Source: Enterobacter mori (GTDB lineage Bacteria > Pseudomonadota > Gammaproteobacteria > Enterobacterales > Enterobacteriaceae). Taken from it: 64,000 bases of DNA. The DNA is taken from contig NZ_CP104285.1 of the NCBI RefSeq assembly GCF_025244905.1, positions 3,472,001 through 3,536,000 of the forward strand, given 5' to 3'. Numbering within the stretch: the first letter of the stretch is position 1; each line of letters starts with the position of its first letter. Positions 41,393 through 51,914 of this stretch are shown here, in pieces. The notes beneath the pieces were generated by a model. It was not told the origin of the DNA, ran no database searches, and saw only the letters and a list, made by a program, of their open reading frames with translations. Made by a program: the position numbers and the translations under genes.

Positions 41393-41439
41393 CTGGGAGG
41401 CGTTTCGTCGTGTGATAAAGAATGCGAAGACGAACAACA

Positions 41440-41467
41440 AGGCCTCCCACAGCGGGAGGCCTTTTTT
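41440..41467 (+). terminator. pheA attenuator
   Basis: GGCCTCCC and GGGAGGCC form an 8-base stem followed by TTTTTT just upstream of pheA. An alternative pairing of GGGAGGC at 41395-41401 with GCCTCCC gives the antiterminator. Confidence 0.92.
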
Positions 41468-41499
41468 ATTGATAACGATAAAACGAGACAGGCAACACT

Positions 41500-42660
41500 A
41501 TGACACCGGAAAACCCGTTACTGGATCTGCGCGTAAAAATCAGCGCGCTGGACGAGAAATTACTGGCGCTGCTGGCAGAACGCCGCGCCCTCGCCGTCGA
41601 GGTGGGTAAAGCCAAGCTGGACTCTCACCGTCCCGTGCGGGATATCGACCGCGAGCGCGATTTACTGGAACGGTTGATTCAGCTCGGGAAAGCGCATCAT
41701 CTTGATGCCCACTACATCACCCGTCTGTTCCAGCTCATCATTGAAGACTCCGTTCTCACCCAGCAAGCGTTACTCCAGCAGCATTTGAACAAAACCAACC
41801 CGCACTCTGCACGCGTCGCGTTCCTTGGTCCAAAAGGCTCCTATTCCCACCTGGCTGCGCGCCAGTACGCAGCCCGCCATTTTGAAGAGTTCATTGAGAG
41901 CGGCTGTGCGAAGTTTGCTGATATTTTCAACCAGGTAGAAACCGGCCAGGCGGATTACGCCGTGGTGCCTATTGAGAACACCAGTTCCGGCGCCATTAAT
42001 GATGTCTACGATCTGCTCCAGCACACCAGCCTGTCGCTGGTTGGCGAGCTGACAATCCCAATCGACCACTGCGTGCTGGTCTCCGGCTCAACGGATTTAA
42101 GCAAAATTGAGACGGTTTACAGCCATCCTCAACCGTTCCAGCAGTGCAGCCAGTTCCTGAACCGCTATCCGAACTGGAAAATTGAGTACACCGAAAGCAC
42201 CTCAGCGGCGATGGAAAAAGTGGCGCAGGCTAACTCCCCAACCGTCGCCGCGCTCGGCAGCGAAGCGGGTGGTGCGCTGTATGGGCTGCAGGTGCTTGAA
42301 CGCAATCTGGCAAACCAGACGCAAAACATCACCCGTTTCGTGGTGCTGGCGCGTAAAGCTATTGATGTCTCTGATCAGGTTCCGGCAAAAACGACCCTGC
42401 TCATGGCCACCGGCCAGCAGGCAGGCGCACTGGTTGAAGCGCTACTGGTACTGCGCAATCACAACCTGATCATGACGAAGCTGGAATCACGTCCGATCCA
42501 CGGTAATCCGTGGGAAGAGATGTTCTACCTCGATATCCAGGCCAATCTGGAATCTGCATCCATGCAGAAAGCCCTTCGCGAACTCGGCGAGATCACGCGC
42601 TCCATGAAAGTGCTGGGCTGCTATCCGAGCGAAAACGTCGTCCCGGTCGATCCGATCTAA
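41500..42660 (+). CDS. pheA: Bifunctional chorismate mutase/prephenate dehydratase
   Basis: PheA turns chorismate into prephenate and then phenylpyruvate for phenylalanine synthesis and is feedback-inhibited by phenylalanine. The 386-residue product has an AroQ chorismate mutase domain (about 1-100), a prephenate dehydratase domain (about 105-285; TSSGAIND motif) and a C-terminal ACT regulatory domain with the ESRP motif. It is controlled by pheL attenuation. The TAA stop overlaps the convergent lactonase gene's stop. Confidence 0.97.
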   Translation: MTPENPLLDLRVKISALDEKLLALLAERRALAVEVGKAKLDSHRPVRDIDRERDLLERLIQLGKAHHLDAHYITRLFQLIIEDSVLTQQALLQQHLNKTNPHSARVAFLGPKGSYSHLAARQYAARHFEEFIESGCAKFADIFNQVETGQADYAVVPIENTSSGAINDVYDLLQHTSLSLVGELTIPIDHCVLVSGSTDLSKIETVYSHPQPFQQCSQFLNRYPNWKIEYTESTSAAMEKVAQANSPTVAALGSEAGGALYGLQVLERNLANQTQNITRFVVLARKAIDVSDQVPAKTTLLMATGQQAGALVEALLVLRNHNLIMTKLESRPIHGNPWEEMFYLDIQANLESASMQKALRELGEITRSMKVLGCYPSENVVPVDPI

Positions 42661-43529
42661 CGTTCGATAAACCGACTTTTCTTCATCCCTGCCACGCTGA
42701 CAGGCAGGGTGAAGATGGCACCGGAGAGGGGGTACTTTGCCACCTCCTCCGCATCCATATTTTCCCGCGTGGTGGTAATAAACAACGTTTTCATGTCATC
42801 ACCGCCAAAACAAACCATCGTCGGGCAACGTACCGGCATGCGGTATTCTTCCAGCTGCTCCCCTTGCGGTGAAAAACGAGCAATACGCCAGCCGTCAAAC
42901 AGCGCGCTCCAGTAGCAGCCTTCTTCATCCATTGCCGCACCGTCGGGTATACCTTCCCCCTCGTTAAACCGACGAAACGCCTCGCGCCTGCCGGGTTCGC
43001 CCTGTTCATCAAGCGGCGTACGGTAGATCACGCCGTTTGGGGTGTCTGAGGTAAACATCCACTGCTTGTCCGGACTAAACGCTAAACCGTTATGCCCGTG
43101 AATATCACACTGGATCACTTTCGGCGTCAGGTCGTTATCGATACGCATCAGCATGGCACCGTTATAATCTCCCGGGCCCCAGAAGGTGCCTGCATAAAAC
43201 CGTCCCTGATGGTCGGTGCCCCCGTCATTAAAACGAGCAAGCTGCGGGTTGGACGGGTTATCGCACACCTTGCGCCGGAGCAGGCCATGTTTATCGGTCA
43301 GCCAGATCCCCGTACGCATCGCCACAATAAACCCGCCACGCTCGCGCAGCGCGAAACAGCCCACCTCTTCGTGAAAAGAGAGCACGGTGTGTTCTGCCGT
43401 GGGCAGATGATAACGATGGATCTCCCCTTCCAGAATATCCGCCCAGTAGAGTGCATTCTCTTCCGCACTCCACGTCGGGCACTCTGGCAAATGTCCGGTG
43501 TAATTCAACAGCAGCTGCGGTTCAGCCAT
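42657..43529 (-). CDS. SMP-30/gluconolactonase (LRE) family protein
   Basis: This 290-residue six-bladed beta-propeller is a probable sugar lactonase. The expected metal ligands are visible as Glu16 (LPECPTW), Asn147 (GHNGLAF) and Asp196 (IPDGAAMD), with Asn101 (RFNDGG) as the substrate residue, so it is likely active. It lies downstream of tyrA on the same strand, after a terminator, and is convergent with pheA. E. coli K-12 has no gene at this spot. There is no sugar transporter or kinase beside it, so the substrate is unknown. Confidence 0.85.
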   Translation of the reverse strand: MAEPQLLLNYTGHLPECPTWSAEENALYWADILEGEIHRYHLPTAEHTVLSFHEEVGCFALRERGGFIVAMRTGIWLTDKHGLLRRKVCDNPSNPQLARFNDGGTDHQGRFYAGTFWGPGDYNGAMLMRIDNDLTPKVIQCDIHGHNGLAFSPDKQWMFTSDTPNGVIYRTPLDEQGEPGRREAFRRFNEGEGIPDGAAMDEEGCYWSALFDGWRIARFSPQGEQLEEYRMPVRCPTMVCFGGDDMKTLFITTTRENMDAEEVAKYPLSGAIFTLPVSVAGMKKSRFIER

Positions 43530-43544
43530 GACAGGTCCTCAAAA

Positions 43545-43570
43545 TGAAAAAGCCAGCAATGCTGGCTTTC
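43545..43570 (-). terminator. Terminator after tyrA
   Basis: AAAGCCAGC and GCTGGCTTT form a 9-base stem with a 3-base loop and a T-run on the minus strand. It should end most aroF-tyrA transcripts before the lactonase gene. Confidence 0.8.
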
Positions 43571-43588
43571 AGTATATACATCATCGCA

Positions 43589-44710
43589 TTACTGGCGACT
43601 GTCATTTGCCTGACGCAACAGCGTCCGGCTTTCACTCTGGAAACGCGTGGCGTAATCGCCGAACCAGTGCTCTACCTTACGGAAGCTGTCAATAAACGCC
43701 TGCTTGTCGCCGTGCTCCAGCAGCGTAATCGCTTCGCCAAAGCGCTGATAGTAGCGCTTGATCAGCGCCAGGTTGTTTTCGGAGGACATAATAATGTCCG
43801 CGTAAAGCTGTGGATCCTGAGCAAACAGGCGCCCGACCATCGCCAGTTCCAGACGATAGATAGGTGACGAGAGCGCCAGCAGCTGCTCTAACTGCACGTT
43901 CTCTTCCGCCAGATGCAGACCGTAAGCAAAGGTCGCAAAGTGGCGCAGCGCCTGAATGAAGGCCATATTCTGGTCGTGCTCAACCGCGCTAATGCGGTGA
44001 AGTCGCGCACCCCACACCTGAATCTGTTCCAGGAACCACTGGTATGCCTCCGGCTGACGCCCATCACAGTAGACGACTACCTGCTTCGCCAGGCTGCCGC
44101 TGTCCGGGCCAAACATCGGGTGCAGACCCAGTACCGGGCCCGTATGCGCAGCCAGCATTGCCTGCAGCGGACCATTTTTGACGGAAGCCAGATCCACCAG
44201 GATGCAATCATCCGGTAAAGCAGGAAGCTTTCCGATGATCTGCTCCGTCACGTGGATCGGGACACTGACAATAACCATTCCGGCATCTTTCATGAGTTCC
44301 GGGGCATGCCCCCAGCCCTCTTTTTCCAGAATGCGTACCTGGTAGCCAGAAAGCGTCAGCATTTTTTCAAACAGACGGCCCATCTGACCGCCGCCGCCGA
44401 CAATCACCACGGGGCGCAGGGAAGGACAAAGGGTTTTGAAGCCTTTGTCATTTTCGCTTGAGTAAGATTCGCGCATCACGCGGCGCAGGACATCTTCAAT
44501 CAAATCAGGAGAAACGCCCAGCGCCTGAGCCTCTTTGCGGCGGGAGGCCAGCATAGAGGCTTCGCGCTCCGGGACGTAAATCGGCAGGCCGTATTTGCTT
44601 TTGACCTCACCGACTTCGGCGACCAGCGCCATGCGGCGCGCCAGCAGGTCCAGCAGCGCCTTATCCACTTCATCAATTTGATCGCGTAATGCGGTCAATT
44701 CAGCAACCAT
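43589..44710 (-). CDS. tyrA: Bifunctional chorismate mutase/prephenate dehydrogenase
   Basis: TyrA converts chorismate to prephenate and then, with NAD+, to 4-hydroxyphenylpyruvate for tyrosine synthesis. The 373-residue product (as in E. coli) has the AroQ mutase domain (about 1-90), the NAD-binding loop [10 protein letters not shown] near residue 105 and the prephenate dehydrogenase domain. It follows aroF by 10 bases and is co-transcribed from the TyrR-controlled promoter. Confidence 0.97.
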   Translation of the reverse strand: MVAELTALRDQIDEVDKALLDLLARRMALVAEVGEVKSKYGLPIYVPEREASMLASRRKEAQALGVSPDLIEDVLRRVMRESYSSENDKGFKTLCPSLRPVVIVGGGGQMGRLFEKMLTLSGYQVRILEKEGWGHAPELMKDAGMVIVSVPIHVTEQIIGKLPALPDDCILVDLASVKNGPLQAMLAAHTGPVLGLHPMFGPDSGSLAKQVVVYCDGRQPEAYQWFLEQIQVWGARLHRISAVEHDQNMAFIQALRHFATFAYGLHLAEENVQLEQLLALSSPIYRLELAMVGRLFAQDPQLYADIIMSSENNLALIKRYYQRFGEAITLLEHGDKQAFIDSFRKVEHWFGDYATRFQSESRTLLRQANDSRQ

Positions 44711-44720
44711 AACTACCCTC

Positions 44721-45791
44721 TTAAGCCAGACGCGTCGCCAGCTGGCCGTTCAAATCTTTGTGGATCTCACGCAGCAGCGCATCGGTGGTTTCCCAACTGA
44801 TGCAGGCATCCGTTACGGAAACGCCATGCTTCATTGCGCTACGCGGTTGTTCCGATGACTGATTGCCTTCATGAATATTACTCTCAATCATCAGACCGAT
44901 AATGGAACGGTTGCCATCTTTAATCTGCGCGATCACCGATTCCGCAACCGCAGGCTGGCGACGGTAATCTTTATTCGAATTACCATGACTGCAATCTACC
45001 ATCAGCGCCGGGCGCAGTCCTGCCTGTTCCATCTCTTTTTCACACTGCGCGACATCCGCCGGGCTGTAGTTTGGCGCTTTACCGCCACGCAGGATCACAT
45101 GGCCATCGGGGTTGCCTTGCGTTTGCAGCAGGCACACCTGGCCCGCCTGGTTGATACCGACAAAACGGTGCGGCATTGCGGCAGCGCGCATCGCGTTAAT
45201 CGCCGTCGCCAGGCTGCCATCGGTACCGTTTTTAAAACCGACCGGCATCGACAGGCCAGACGCCATCTCGCGGTGAGTTTGTGATTCCGTGGTACGCGCA
45301 CCAATCGCAGACCAACTGAACAGATCGCCCAGGTACTGCGGACTATTCGGATCCAGCGCTTCGGTAGCCAGCGGCAGCCCCATACTCACCAGTTCCACCA
45401 GCAGGCGACGCGCAATCTTCAGGCCTGCTTCCACATCAAACGAGCCATCCATGTGCGGATCGTTAATCAACCCTTTCCAGCCGACGGTAGTACGTGGCTT
45501 CTCAAAATAGACGCGCATCACGAGATAGAGGCTATCGCTGACCTCCTCCGCTAATGCTTTAAATCGACGAGCGTACTCAATGGCGGTTTCAGGATCGTGA
45601 ATGGAGCAAGGACCGCAAACCACCAGCAGACGCGGATCGCGGCCAGCGATGATGTCAGAAATGGTCTGACGCGAGTGCTCGATTTGAGCTTCCTGCGCAA
45701 TGCTCAGCGGGAATTCCGCTTTCAGCTGATCCGGAGTGATTAAAACCTGTTCGTCAGTGATATGTACGTTGTTCAGCGCGTCTTTTTGCAT
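44721..45791 (-). CDS. aroF: DAHP synthase, tyrosine-sensitive
   Basis: AroF condenses phosphoenolpyruvate and erythrose 4-phosphate into DAHP, the first step of aromatic synthesis; this isozyme is feedback-inhibited by tyrosine. The 356-residue product has the class I motifs [21 protein letters not shown] and [10 protein letters not shown]. Pairing with tyrA and TyrR boxes upstream identify the tyrosine isozyme. Confidence 0.97.
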   Translation of the reverse strand: MQKDALNNVHITDEQVLITPDQLKAEFPLSIAQEAQIEHSRQTISDIIAGRDPRLLVVCGPCSIHDPETAIEYARRFKALAEEVSDSLYLVMRVYFEKPRTTVGWKGLINDPHMDGSFDVEAGLKIARRLLVELVSMGLPLATEALDPNSPQYLGDLFSWSAIGARTTESQTHREMASGLSMPVGFKNGTDGSLATAINAMRAAAMPHRFVGINQAGQVCLLQTQGNPDGHVILRGGKAPNYSPADVAQCEKEMEQAGLRPALMVDCSHGNSNKDYRRQPAVAESVIAQIKDGNRSIIGLMIESNIHEGNQSSEQPRSAMKHGVSVTDACISWETTDALLREIHKDLNGQLATRLA

Positions 45792-45862
45792 GATGGCGAT
45801 CCTGTCAAGCTCGTTTGCGATAGTTGTTTTCCTCGAAGAGGTGAAACCACCATACCATAAAA

Positions 45863-45956
45863 AGTAAACATTTCAATCCAAAATACGTACACAATTGTTT
45901 ACACTGGTAGATTAACTGCAAAAATCACCCTATAAAAACGTAAACTTTAAATTACA
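45863..45956. promoter_or_regulatory. TyrR box array of the aroF promoter
   Basis: Two good TyrR boxes fit TGTAAA-N6-TTTACA on the minus strand, at 45886-45903 (TGTAAACAATTGTGTACG) and 45939-45956 (TGTAATTTAAAGTTTACG). A weaker one may lie at 45863-45880. The strong boxes are 53 bases centre to centre, about five helical turns, so bound TyrR dimers would be on the same DNA face. Confidence 0.8.
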
Positions 45957-46004
45957 CACAGACTTTCTCTAGCCAGGCTATGCTGAAGAAAAAGGAGAAT
46001 GGCT

Positions 46005-46379
46005 ATGCGTTCAATTGCTCTCACGCTGTTGTCACTGTTTTTATCAGGCTGCCAGATCAATCCTTACACCTTCCAGCCTGACTGGACCAGCCCGAGTTGG
46101 TTTGATGCAGGTAAAGAAGACGCCATGAATGGCCTGCCGGTTAAAGATAATCAAACCCTGGCCGATAGTTTTAACGACCCCCATGTCGACCGGAGTGAAT
46201 ATCTCCGGGGTTATACTGACGGTCAGAAGAAAGTATGTGAAGAGGGTTTTATTCACGCATGGGGATTAGCAGGAAAATCTTTTCCTGCCAGTTGTGATAC
46301 TGCCGAAAATGCAGCAAAACTGCATGAGTCATGGCAAAAAGGGATGGATGAAAGTATGAGTACCAGCAGACTTAATTGA
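46005..46379 (+). CDS. yfiL: Lipoprotein YfiL
   Basis: This is a small lipoprotein of unknown function, 124 residues, with the lipobox Cys at residue 16 (LFLSGCQI). I chose the ATG at 46005 because AAGGAG is seven bases upstream; the ATG at 45999 is too close to that site. The C-terminal part has a Gly/Asp-rich YLRGYTDGQKK segment. It precedes the yfiR-dgcN-yfiB operon, as in E. coli. Confidence 0.85.
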   Translation: MRSIALTLLSLFLSGCQINPYTFQPDWTSPSWFDAGKEDAMNGLPVKDNQTLADSFNDPHVDRSEYLRGYTDGQKKVCEEGFIHAWGLAGKSFPASCDTAENAAKLHESWQKGMDESMSTSRLN

Positions 46380-46532
46380 GTCTAGCTTTTGATGTCCAAA
46401 TATAAGCAATTGTAGGATTTCGCTTAAGTCTGGCTTGCGATTTTTCTGACATAATGACGGCGTTGATAAACAATGGTATTCTGCCAACAAACCTTAAGGA
46501 CAACTATTTCCAGAGCAGTGTGGCGGAATCTG

Positions 46533-47069
46533 GTGAGAAATTTATTCTTGATCTCTTTGTTCCGATTCACTCTGGTGATAATGCTGCTCTTTACGGCAGG
46601 TCCCGCGACGGCAGCGCCGTTCACAGATACCGATAAATCGGTACGTTCGATTGTTTCCGGTATTGTGAGCTATACCCGATGGCCTTCTCTCTCAGGGCAG
46701 CCTAAACTCTGTATTTATGCTTCATCTCACTTTACGCAAGTACTCAGCAGTGAAGATGCGCAAAACCAGTTACCTTATACTCCTGTTATTGTACGTAACG
46801 ATCGGGAAGCACTCTCCGCGACGTGCGATGCTATTTATTTCGGGGCTGAATCGCCTGCAAAACAACTTGAATTAATTAGTCAATATCAGGGCCGAGCGTT
46901 GCTATTAATCTCAGAGCAAAATCCTGAATGTGTTATTGGCAGTGCGTTTTGCCTGATAACAGAACAGAACCAGGTCAGATTTTCCGTCAATCTGGATGCA
47001 CTGACGCGCAGTGGCGTACGCGTCAATCCAGATGTATTAATGCTCGCACGGAATAAAAAGCATGAATAA
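46533..47069 (+). CDS. yfiR: Periplasmic inhibitor YfiR of the diguanylate cyclase DgcN
   Basis: YfiR binds the periplasmic sensor part of DgcN and keeps the cyclase off until reducing stress or YfiB releases it. The 178-residue form starting at GTG 46533 gives a clean signal peptide (cut near GPATA-AP). An ATG at 46473 would add 20 residues that look unrelated. The mature part has conserved cysteines, including [11 protein letters not shown], and ends [20 protein letters not shown]. The stop overlaps the dgcN start by eight bases. Confidence 0.88.
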   Translation: MRNLFLISLFRFTLVIMLLFTAGPATAAPFTDTDKSVRSIVSGIVSYTRWPSLSGQPKLCIYASSHFTQVLSSEDAQNQLPYTPVIVRNDREALSATCDAIYFGAESPAKQLELISQYQGRALLLISEQNPECVIGSAFCLITEQNQVRFSVNLDALTRSGVRVNPDVLMLARNKKHE

Positions 47070-48282
47070 GGATTTCGCCTCTACACCGCGTCCGACGTTT
47101 AAAAGAACGTTGCGCCGGATCAGCATGATAAGCGTCATTATTACAATGACATTTATATGGTTGTTGCTGTGTTTCGCTTCCGTGGTGACATTAAAGCAAT
47201 ACGCGCAAAAGAATCTCGAACTCACCGGCGCCACCATGAGCCACAGCCTTGAAGCCTCGCTGGTTTTCAATGATTCACTCGCGGCCAATGAAACACTCGC
47301 CACCCTGGGTAAACAGGGGCAATTTGCCGTGGCGGAGGTTCTCAATGCCCACCAAAAACGATTCGCTTACTGGTCATGGGATCCGGAAGACAACACCGAC
47401 ACCCTGGGTGCGCTGGTCAGCCGCTGGCTGTTTCCGGTCCCTGTTGCACAACCGATCATGCATAACGGTACGGTGATCGGCGAAATTCGCCTGACCGCAC
47501 GAGACAGCCTTATCAGCCACTTTATCTGGCTGTCGTTTGCTGTCCTGACCGGCTGCATTCTGTTTGCTTCTGCCGTTGCGCTCACCATTACACGTTCCCT
47601 GCATCACGGCATGGTTACGGAGATGCAGAATATTACCGACGTCGTCCATGACGTGCGCGCCAACCGTAATTTCTCCCGTCGGGTGACGGAAGGCCGTATT
47701 GAGGAATTCCACCAGTTTGGCGAAGACTTCAACAGCCTGCTGGATGAGATGGAAGAGTGGCAGCTTAAGCTCCAGGCGAAGAATGCCCAGTTACTGCGTA
47801 CTGCCATGCACGACCCTTTAACCGGGCTGGCTAACCGCGCCGCGTTTCGTAATAGCATTGCGGCACTGATGAATGATTCATCGGCAAAGGCAAACTCGGC
47901 CCTGCTTTTCCTCGATGGGGATAACTTCAAGTTCATCAACGATACCTGGGGACATGCGGCAGGCGATGGCGTGCTGATAGAAGTCGCCAGCAGGATGGTT
48001 GAGTTTGGTGATAAACGTCATCAGTCATACCGCCTCGGCGGCGACGAGTTCGCCATGGTGCTGTACGGCGTCCATTCTGAGCGTGAAGTTCAACATATTT
48101 GTGCTGCGCTGTCTCAGCAGTTTATCCGTCCGTTTGATCTGCATAACGGGCAAACCGCATCATTGTCACTCAGCATTGGCTTCGCTCTGGCGTGGGAAAA
48201 TGCCTCCGTGGAAGCATTACTGGAGCAAGCCGACCGCAATATGTACCTGGTCAAGAATCAGCGTACAAAAACAATAACTTAA
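47062..48282 (+). CDS. dgcN: Diguanylate cyclase DgcN (YfiN)
   Basis: DgcN makes cyclic di-GMP in response to envelope redox or cell-wall stress; in E. coli it can also arrest cell division. The 406-residue product (E. coli 408) has a membrane helix near 28-48, a periplasmic CHASE8-type sensor, a second helix near 155-175, a HAMP domain and a GGDEF domain with the intact active site RLGGDEF. The inhibitory I-site position reads DKRH, not RxxD, as in E. coli, so product inhibition at this site is unlikely. It overlaps yfiR. Confidence 0.95.
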   Translation: MNKDFASTPRPTFKRTLRRISMISVIITMTFIWLLLCFASVVTLKQYAQKNLELTGATMSHSLEASLVFNDSLAANETLATLGKQGQFAVAEVLNAHQKRFAYWSWDPEDNTDTLGALVSRWLFPVPVAQPIMHNGTVIGEIRLTARDSLISHFIWLSFAVLTGCILFASAVALTITRSLHHGMVTEMQNITDVVHDVRANRNFSRRVTEGRIEEFHQFGEDFNSLLDEMEEWQLKLQAKNAQLLRTAMHDPLTGLANRAAFRNSIAALMNDSSAKANSALLFLDGDNFKFINDTWGHAAGDGVLIEVASRMVEFGDKRHQSYRLGGDEFAMVLYGVHSEREVQHICAALSQQFIRPFDLHNGQTASLSLSIGFALAWENASVEALLEQADRNMYLVKNQRTKTIT

Positions 48283-48295
48283 AAAGGAATGTAAT

Positions 48296-48778
48296 ATGTT
48301 AAAGCGATATATCGCGCCCTTGTTACTTGGATCGCTCGCCCTGGCAGGCTGCCAGACACCGCCGGGTAAATTTACACCAGAACAAGTTGCGGCGATGAAG
48401 TCTTACGGCTTTAACGAACTGAATGGCGACTGGTCCCTGGGGCTGTCGGATAAAATCTTATTTGATAAAAATGACGCAAGACTGCGCCCGGAGAGCGAAA
48501 CACAGATTCAGACCATGGCCTCGCGTCTGGCGGCAACCGGACTGAACCACGCCCGGATGGACGGTCACACGGATAATTATGGTGAGGATAGCTATAACGA
48601 AACGCTCTCGTTAAAACGCGCGAATGCCGTTGCAGACACCTGGGCGAAAGGGGCAAACATCCCACGCAGTAACCTCACCACGCGGGGGTTAGGCAAAAAA
48701 TATCCCATTGCCAGCAACAGCACCGCGCAAGGGCGCGCTGAAAACCGTCGGGTTGCGGTGGTTATCAGCACGCCATAA
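48296..48778 (+). CDS. yfiB: OmpA-like lipoprotein YfiB
   Basis: YfiB is an outer-membrane lipoprotein that can sequester YfiR and so activate DgcN. The 160-residue product has the lipobox Cys at residue 19 (LALAGCQT) and an OmpA-type peptidoglycan-binding domain (about 50-158) with the HTDNYGEDSYN motif. It follows dgcN by 13 bases and completes the yfiR-dgcN-yfiB operon. Confidence 0.94.
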   Translation: MLKRYIAPLLLGSLALAGCQTPPGKFTPEQVAAMKSYGFNELNGDWSLGLSDKILFDKNDARLRPESETQIQTMASRLAATGLNHARMDGHTDNYGEDSYNETLSLKRANAVADTWAKGANIPRSNLTTRGLGKKYPIASNSTAQGRAENRRVAVVISTP

Positions 48779-48779
48779 G

Positions 48780-50150
48780 TTATTTAACGGAGGATTCGGC
48801 GAGCGACGCGACTGAAGCCGCTCGCCAGCGCAGCCAGTCGACAAGTACAAACAATGCCAGACTGATGCCCATCACCGGTAACGCCAGCCCCAGCAGAACG
48901 CTGACCATCACTGTGACCATTCTTCCCCAGGATGACAACGCCAGCCAGCTCTGACAAAGCGTTTGCACCGGGTTCGTTGCAGACTTCGCCGGACGACGCA
49001 TCCACCACATCCGATACCCCCAGATAATGAGCACGCAAAGGGCAAGTCCGAACGCAACAAGCAGCAGTTGATTCACCAGCCCGAATAAGATCCCCATATG
49101 GAAATCCACGCCCCAGCGCGTCAGTTTTGCCATTAACGGGAAATCCTCAAAGCGGGTTCTGTCCATAACCTGCATCGTATTGGGATCAACCGCAACGGCA
49201 TCAACCTGCGTTGGCCAACTGCGATCGATTTCCGTTACCGTCCAGGCTCGATCGGACGTACTGGCGGGGCGGATCTCAAGCTTGTTCGCATCAATTCCCG
49301 CCTTTCGCGCAGCGCTCAGCACGCCATCAAACTGCGTCAGATCCATCGCCATCTCCGGCATGATCATTCCCCTATGATGACCGCGATGTTCGGCGTGTTC
49401 GTCCATGACCATTGGCGTACCGGAGAGCATTGTATTAACCTGCGGCGTCAGCCAGTTCATCTCAGCACGCAGCTTATCAACGTTACCTCCGGCCCACTGA
49501 GACCAGGTCAGGCCGGTTGCTGAGAATAACAACATTCCGCCCAGCAGCGTCCAGCCTAACGCCACATGCACTCGACGTCGGTTCTGAAAAGGGTTGTTAA
49601 TGCGCCGTTTGGGTCGGGTATAAAACCACAGGGCGATGCCACCCAGCGCGGCGACCCACATCCACGATGCCGCCAGCTCGCTGTATAGCCGCCCGACATC
49701 GCCCAGCATCAGCGACGTGTGCAGGTAATCAATATTTTGGCGCAGCGGTAAAATCCCGCTGGTGCCGTACACCGTCATATCCCCCAGCACCGTCAGGCTT
49801 ATCGGATCGACAAAGATAGCCCGATGTTCCGATGGACCCAGCGACGGATCAGCAAACATCACGCGGGTGGTTTCACCTTCAACCAGCCCCGGACGCACGG
49901 CGTGCAAACGTAGACCTGATCCAACGGTTTTTTCCGCTACGGCAATTTGTTCCGCCAGCGGCTGCCGTTCGCCCAGGCTATCCGTGTGGAGGGCGTGTCG
50001 GTACAGTGCATTTTCCAGCTGCGGAGTCGCCACATACAGCGTACCGGTCAGCGCGGCGAAGAAGATAAACGGGCCTACAAACAGCCCGACGTAGAAATGA
50101 AGGCGACGCAGCAGGTTTCCCCATGCCGCGCGCGGAGTGCAGGTAGTCAT
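48780..50150 (-). CDS. PepSY-associated TM domain protein
   Basis: This is a 456-residue inner-membrane protein of the PepSY_TM type, related to proteins annotated in iron or copper uptake and periplasmic metal reduction. Four or five membrane spans are visible (about 18-40, 160-180, 198-220, 358-382, 412-440). His residues sit at helix starts (LHFYVG, HVALGW, DFHMGI), typical of haem- or metal-linked members. A periplasmic loop near 260 carries a His/Met cluster. It lies 38 bases after the DUF2946 gene on the same strand. E. coli K-12 has nothing between yfiB and rplS. The function is not established. Confidence 0.82.
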   Translation of the reverse strand: MTTCTPRAAWGNLLRRLHFYVGLFVGPFIFFAALTGTLYVATPQLENALYRHALHTDSLGERQPLAEQIAVAEKTVGSGLRLHAVRPGLVEGETTRVMFADPSLGPSEHRAIFVDPISLTVLGDMTVYGTSGILPLRQNIDYLHTSLMLGDVGRLYSELAASWMWVAALGGIALWFYTRPKRRINNPFQNRRRVHVALGWTLLGGMLLFSATGLTWSQWAGGNVDKLRAEMNWLTPQVNTMLSGTPMVMDEHAEHRGHHRGMIMPEMAMDLTQFDGVLSAARKAGIDANKLEIRPASTSDRAWTVTEIDRSWPTQVDAVAVDPNTMQVMDRTRFEDFPLMAKLTRWGVDFHMGILFGLVNQLLLVAFGLALCVLIIWGYRMWWMRRPAKSATNPVQTLCQSWLALSSWGRMVTVMVSVLLGLALPVMGISLALFVLVDWLRWRAASVASLAESSVK

Positions 50151-50188
50151 ACTTTTCCTTTCTAAGGCAAAAAGTTATCGGTTTAGTT

Positions 50189-50593
50189 TTAAAGGGAAAA
50201 AGCAGACTGCCGCGGTGGCGCGCGGGTATCAGGGTAAAGCCAGGGGAAAAAGTGCCAGTGGCTGACCGCCTGACGCGGCGGCTTAACGCGAAGCCTTTGC
50301 AGCACCGCACTGAGCAGGACGATCAGCGCCAGCATCACGCCAGGAACATGCGCTAACAGCACGCAGTAGCCGCAGGCTTCCGCATGGTCAACAGGCATGG
50401 AATGCTGCATATCACCATGATGGTCATCCATCGACATCATGCTCATATCATGATGCATGCCCGGCATGGCGCTCATGGGAACTTTTTGCAGCGAGACAGA
50501 GATAAGCGGCGCGACCACGATCAGCAGGATCGCAAACAGCGCGGTCAATGCCGCTGCGCGTTTCCCATTATGCTGGTGCAGTACGTTATCCAC
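50189..50593 (-). CDS. DUF2946-family protein
   Basis: This is a 134-residue membrane protein. The GTG start at 50593 follows GGAGG by four bases; the frame is open to a TTG at 50614. A first membrane span (about 14-34) precedes a His/Met-rich periplasmic loop (about 45-80), the motif CGYC and a second span (about 85-106). DUF2946 genes often sit near copper uptake genes, so a copper link is reasonable but inferred. It probably forms an operon with the PepSY gene. Confidence 0.78.
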   Translation of the reverse strand: MDNVLHQHNGKRAAALTALFAILLIVVAPLISVSLQKVPMSAMPGMHHDMSMMSMDDHHGDMQHSMPVDHAEACGYCVLLAHVPGVMLALIVLLSAVLQRLRVKPPRQAVSHWHFFPWLYPDTRAPPRQSAFSL

Positions 50594-50663
50594 TTCCCCT
50601 CCATTCAAGAGCAAGCATTGTAAATGATTTATGACGAAAGGGTTAACGCGAGAGGTACGATGG

Positions 50664-50699
50664 AATAAAAAAAGGGCCAGCCTTTCGGCCAGCCCTTTC
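50664..50699 (-). terminator. Terminator of the rpsP-rplS operon
   Basis: On the minus strand AAAGGGCTGGCC and GGCTGGCCCTTT pair over 12 positions with two wobbles around a GAAA tetraloop and a T-run follows. Confidence 0.88.
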
Positions 50700-50724
50700 T
50701 AACAGGATGTCGCTTAAGCGAATC

Positions 50725-51075
<351 letters not shown>

Positions 51076-51115
51076 TTAATCTCTTATCCTGGGTAAACTG
51101 ATATTCGGGAGCGTA

Positions 51116-51883
51116 TTACGCATTCCCATCATGTTCATGTTGCTGGTGCGCATGTTCAGTTTTGAACTCGGCCAGCAACTTTGCTTGCTCTTCAGTCAGA
51201 GCCAGGTTTTCCAGAAGTTCAGGTCTTCTAAGCCAGGTTCGGCCCAGCGACTGCTTCAAACGCCAGCGACGTATCTCGGCATGGTTTCCAGACAGTAACA
51301 CTGCCGGGACGTCCATCCCTTCTAACACTTCAGGACGAGTATAGTGTGGACAGTCCAGCAATCCATCGGCAAAGGAATCTTCCGTTGCCGAAGCTTCATG
51401 GCCCAGAACACCCGGAATAAACCGGGCGACAGAGTCAATCAGCGTCATTGCCGGTAACTCACCACCGCTGAGAACGTAATCGCCGATAGACCATTCTTCG
51501 TCAATCTCGGTTTGAATTACGCGCTCATCTATCCCTTCGTAGCGACCACAGACCAGAATCAGCTTTTGATTCGTCGCCAGTTCGCTCACGCCCGCTTGAT
51601 CAAGCTTGCGTCCCTGAGGTGACAGATAAATCACCTTTGCGCCTTCACCTGCCGCGGCTTTTGCTGTGTGAATGGCGTCCCGTAAGGGTTGCACCATCAT
51701 TAACATCCCCGGTCCGCCGCCGTAAGGACGATCGTCCACGGTACGGTGCCGGTCATGAGTGAAGTCACGAGGACTCCAGCTCTGGATGTTCAGCAGGCCA
51801 TTTTTTACTGCCCGGCCAGTTACCCCGTAATCGGTAATCGCGCGGAACATTTCAGGAAACAGGCTAATTATGCCAATCCACAT
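51116..51883 (-). CDS. trmD: tRNA (guanine-37-N1)-methyltransferase
   Basis: TrmD methylates G37 next to the anticodon and prevents +1 frameshifting; it is essential. The 255-residue SPOUT protein has the trefoil knot motifs [24 protein letters not shown] and [11 protein letters not shown]. The C-terminal tail is longer and His-rich ([10 protein letters not shown]). It lies 43 bases before rplS. Confidence 0.97.
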   Translation of the reverse strand: MWIGIISLFPEMFRAITDYGVTGRAVKNGLLNIQSWSPRDFTHDRHRTVDDRPYGGGPGMLMMVQPLRDAIHTAKAAAGEGAKVIYLSPQGRKLDQAGVSELATNQKLILVCGRYEGIDERVIQTEIDEEWSIGDYVLSGGELPAMTLIDSVARFIPGVLGHEASATEDSFADGLLDCPHYTRPEVLEGMDVPAVLLSGNHAEIRRWRLKQSLGRTWLRRPELLENLALTEEQAKLLAEFKTEHAHQQHEHDGNA

Positions 51884-51914
51884 AGCGCCGTCTTTTACCG
51901 TTTATCCGGAGAAT

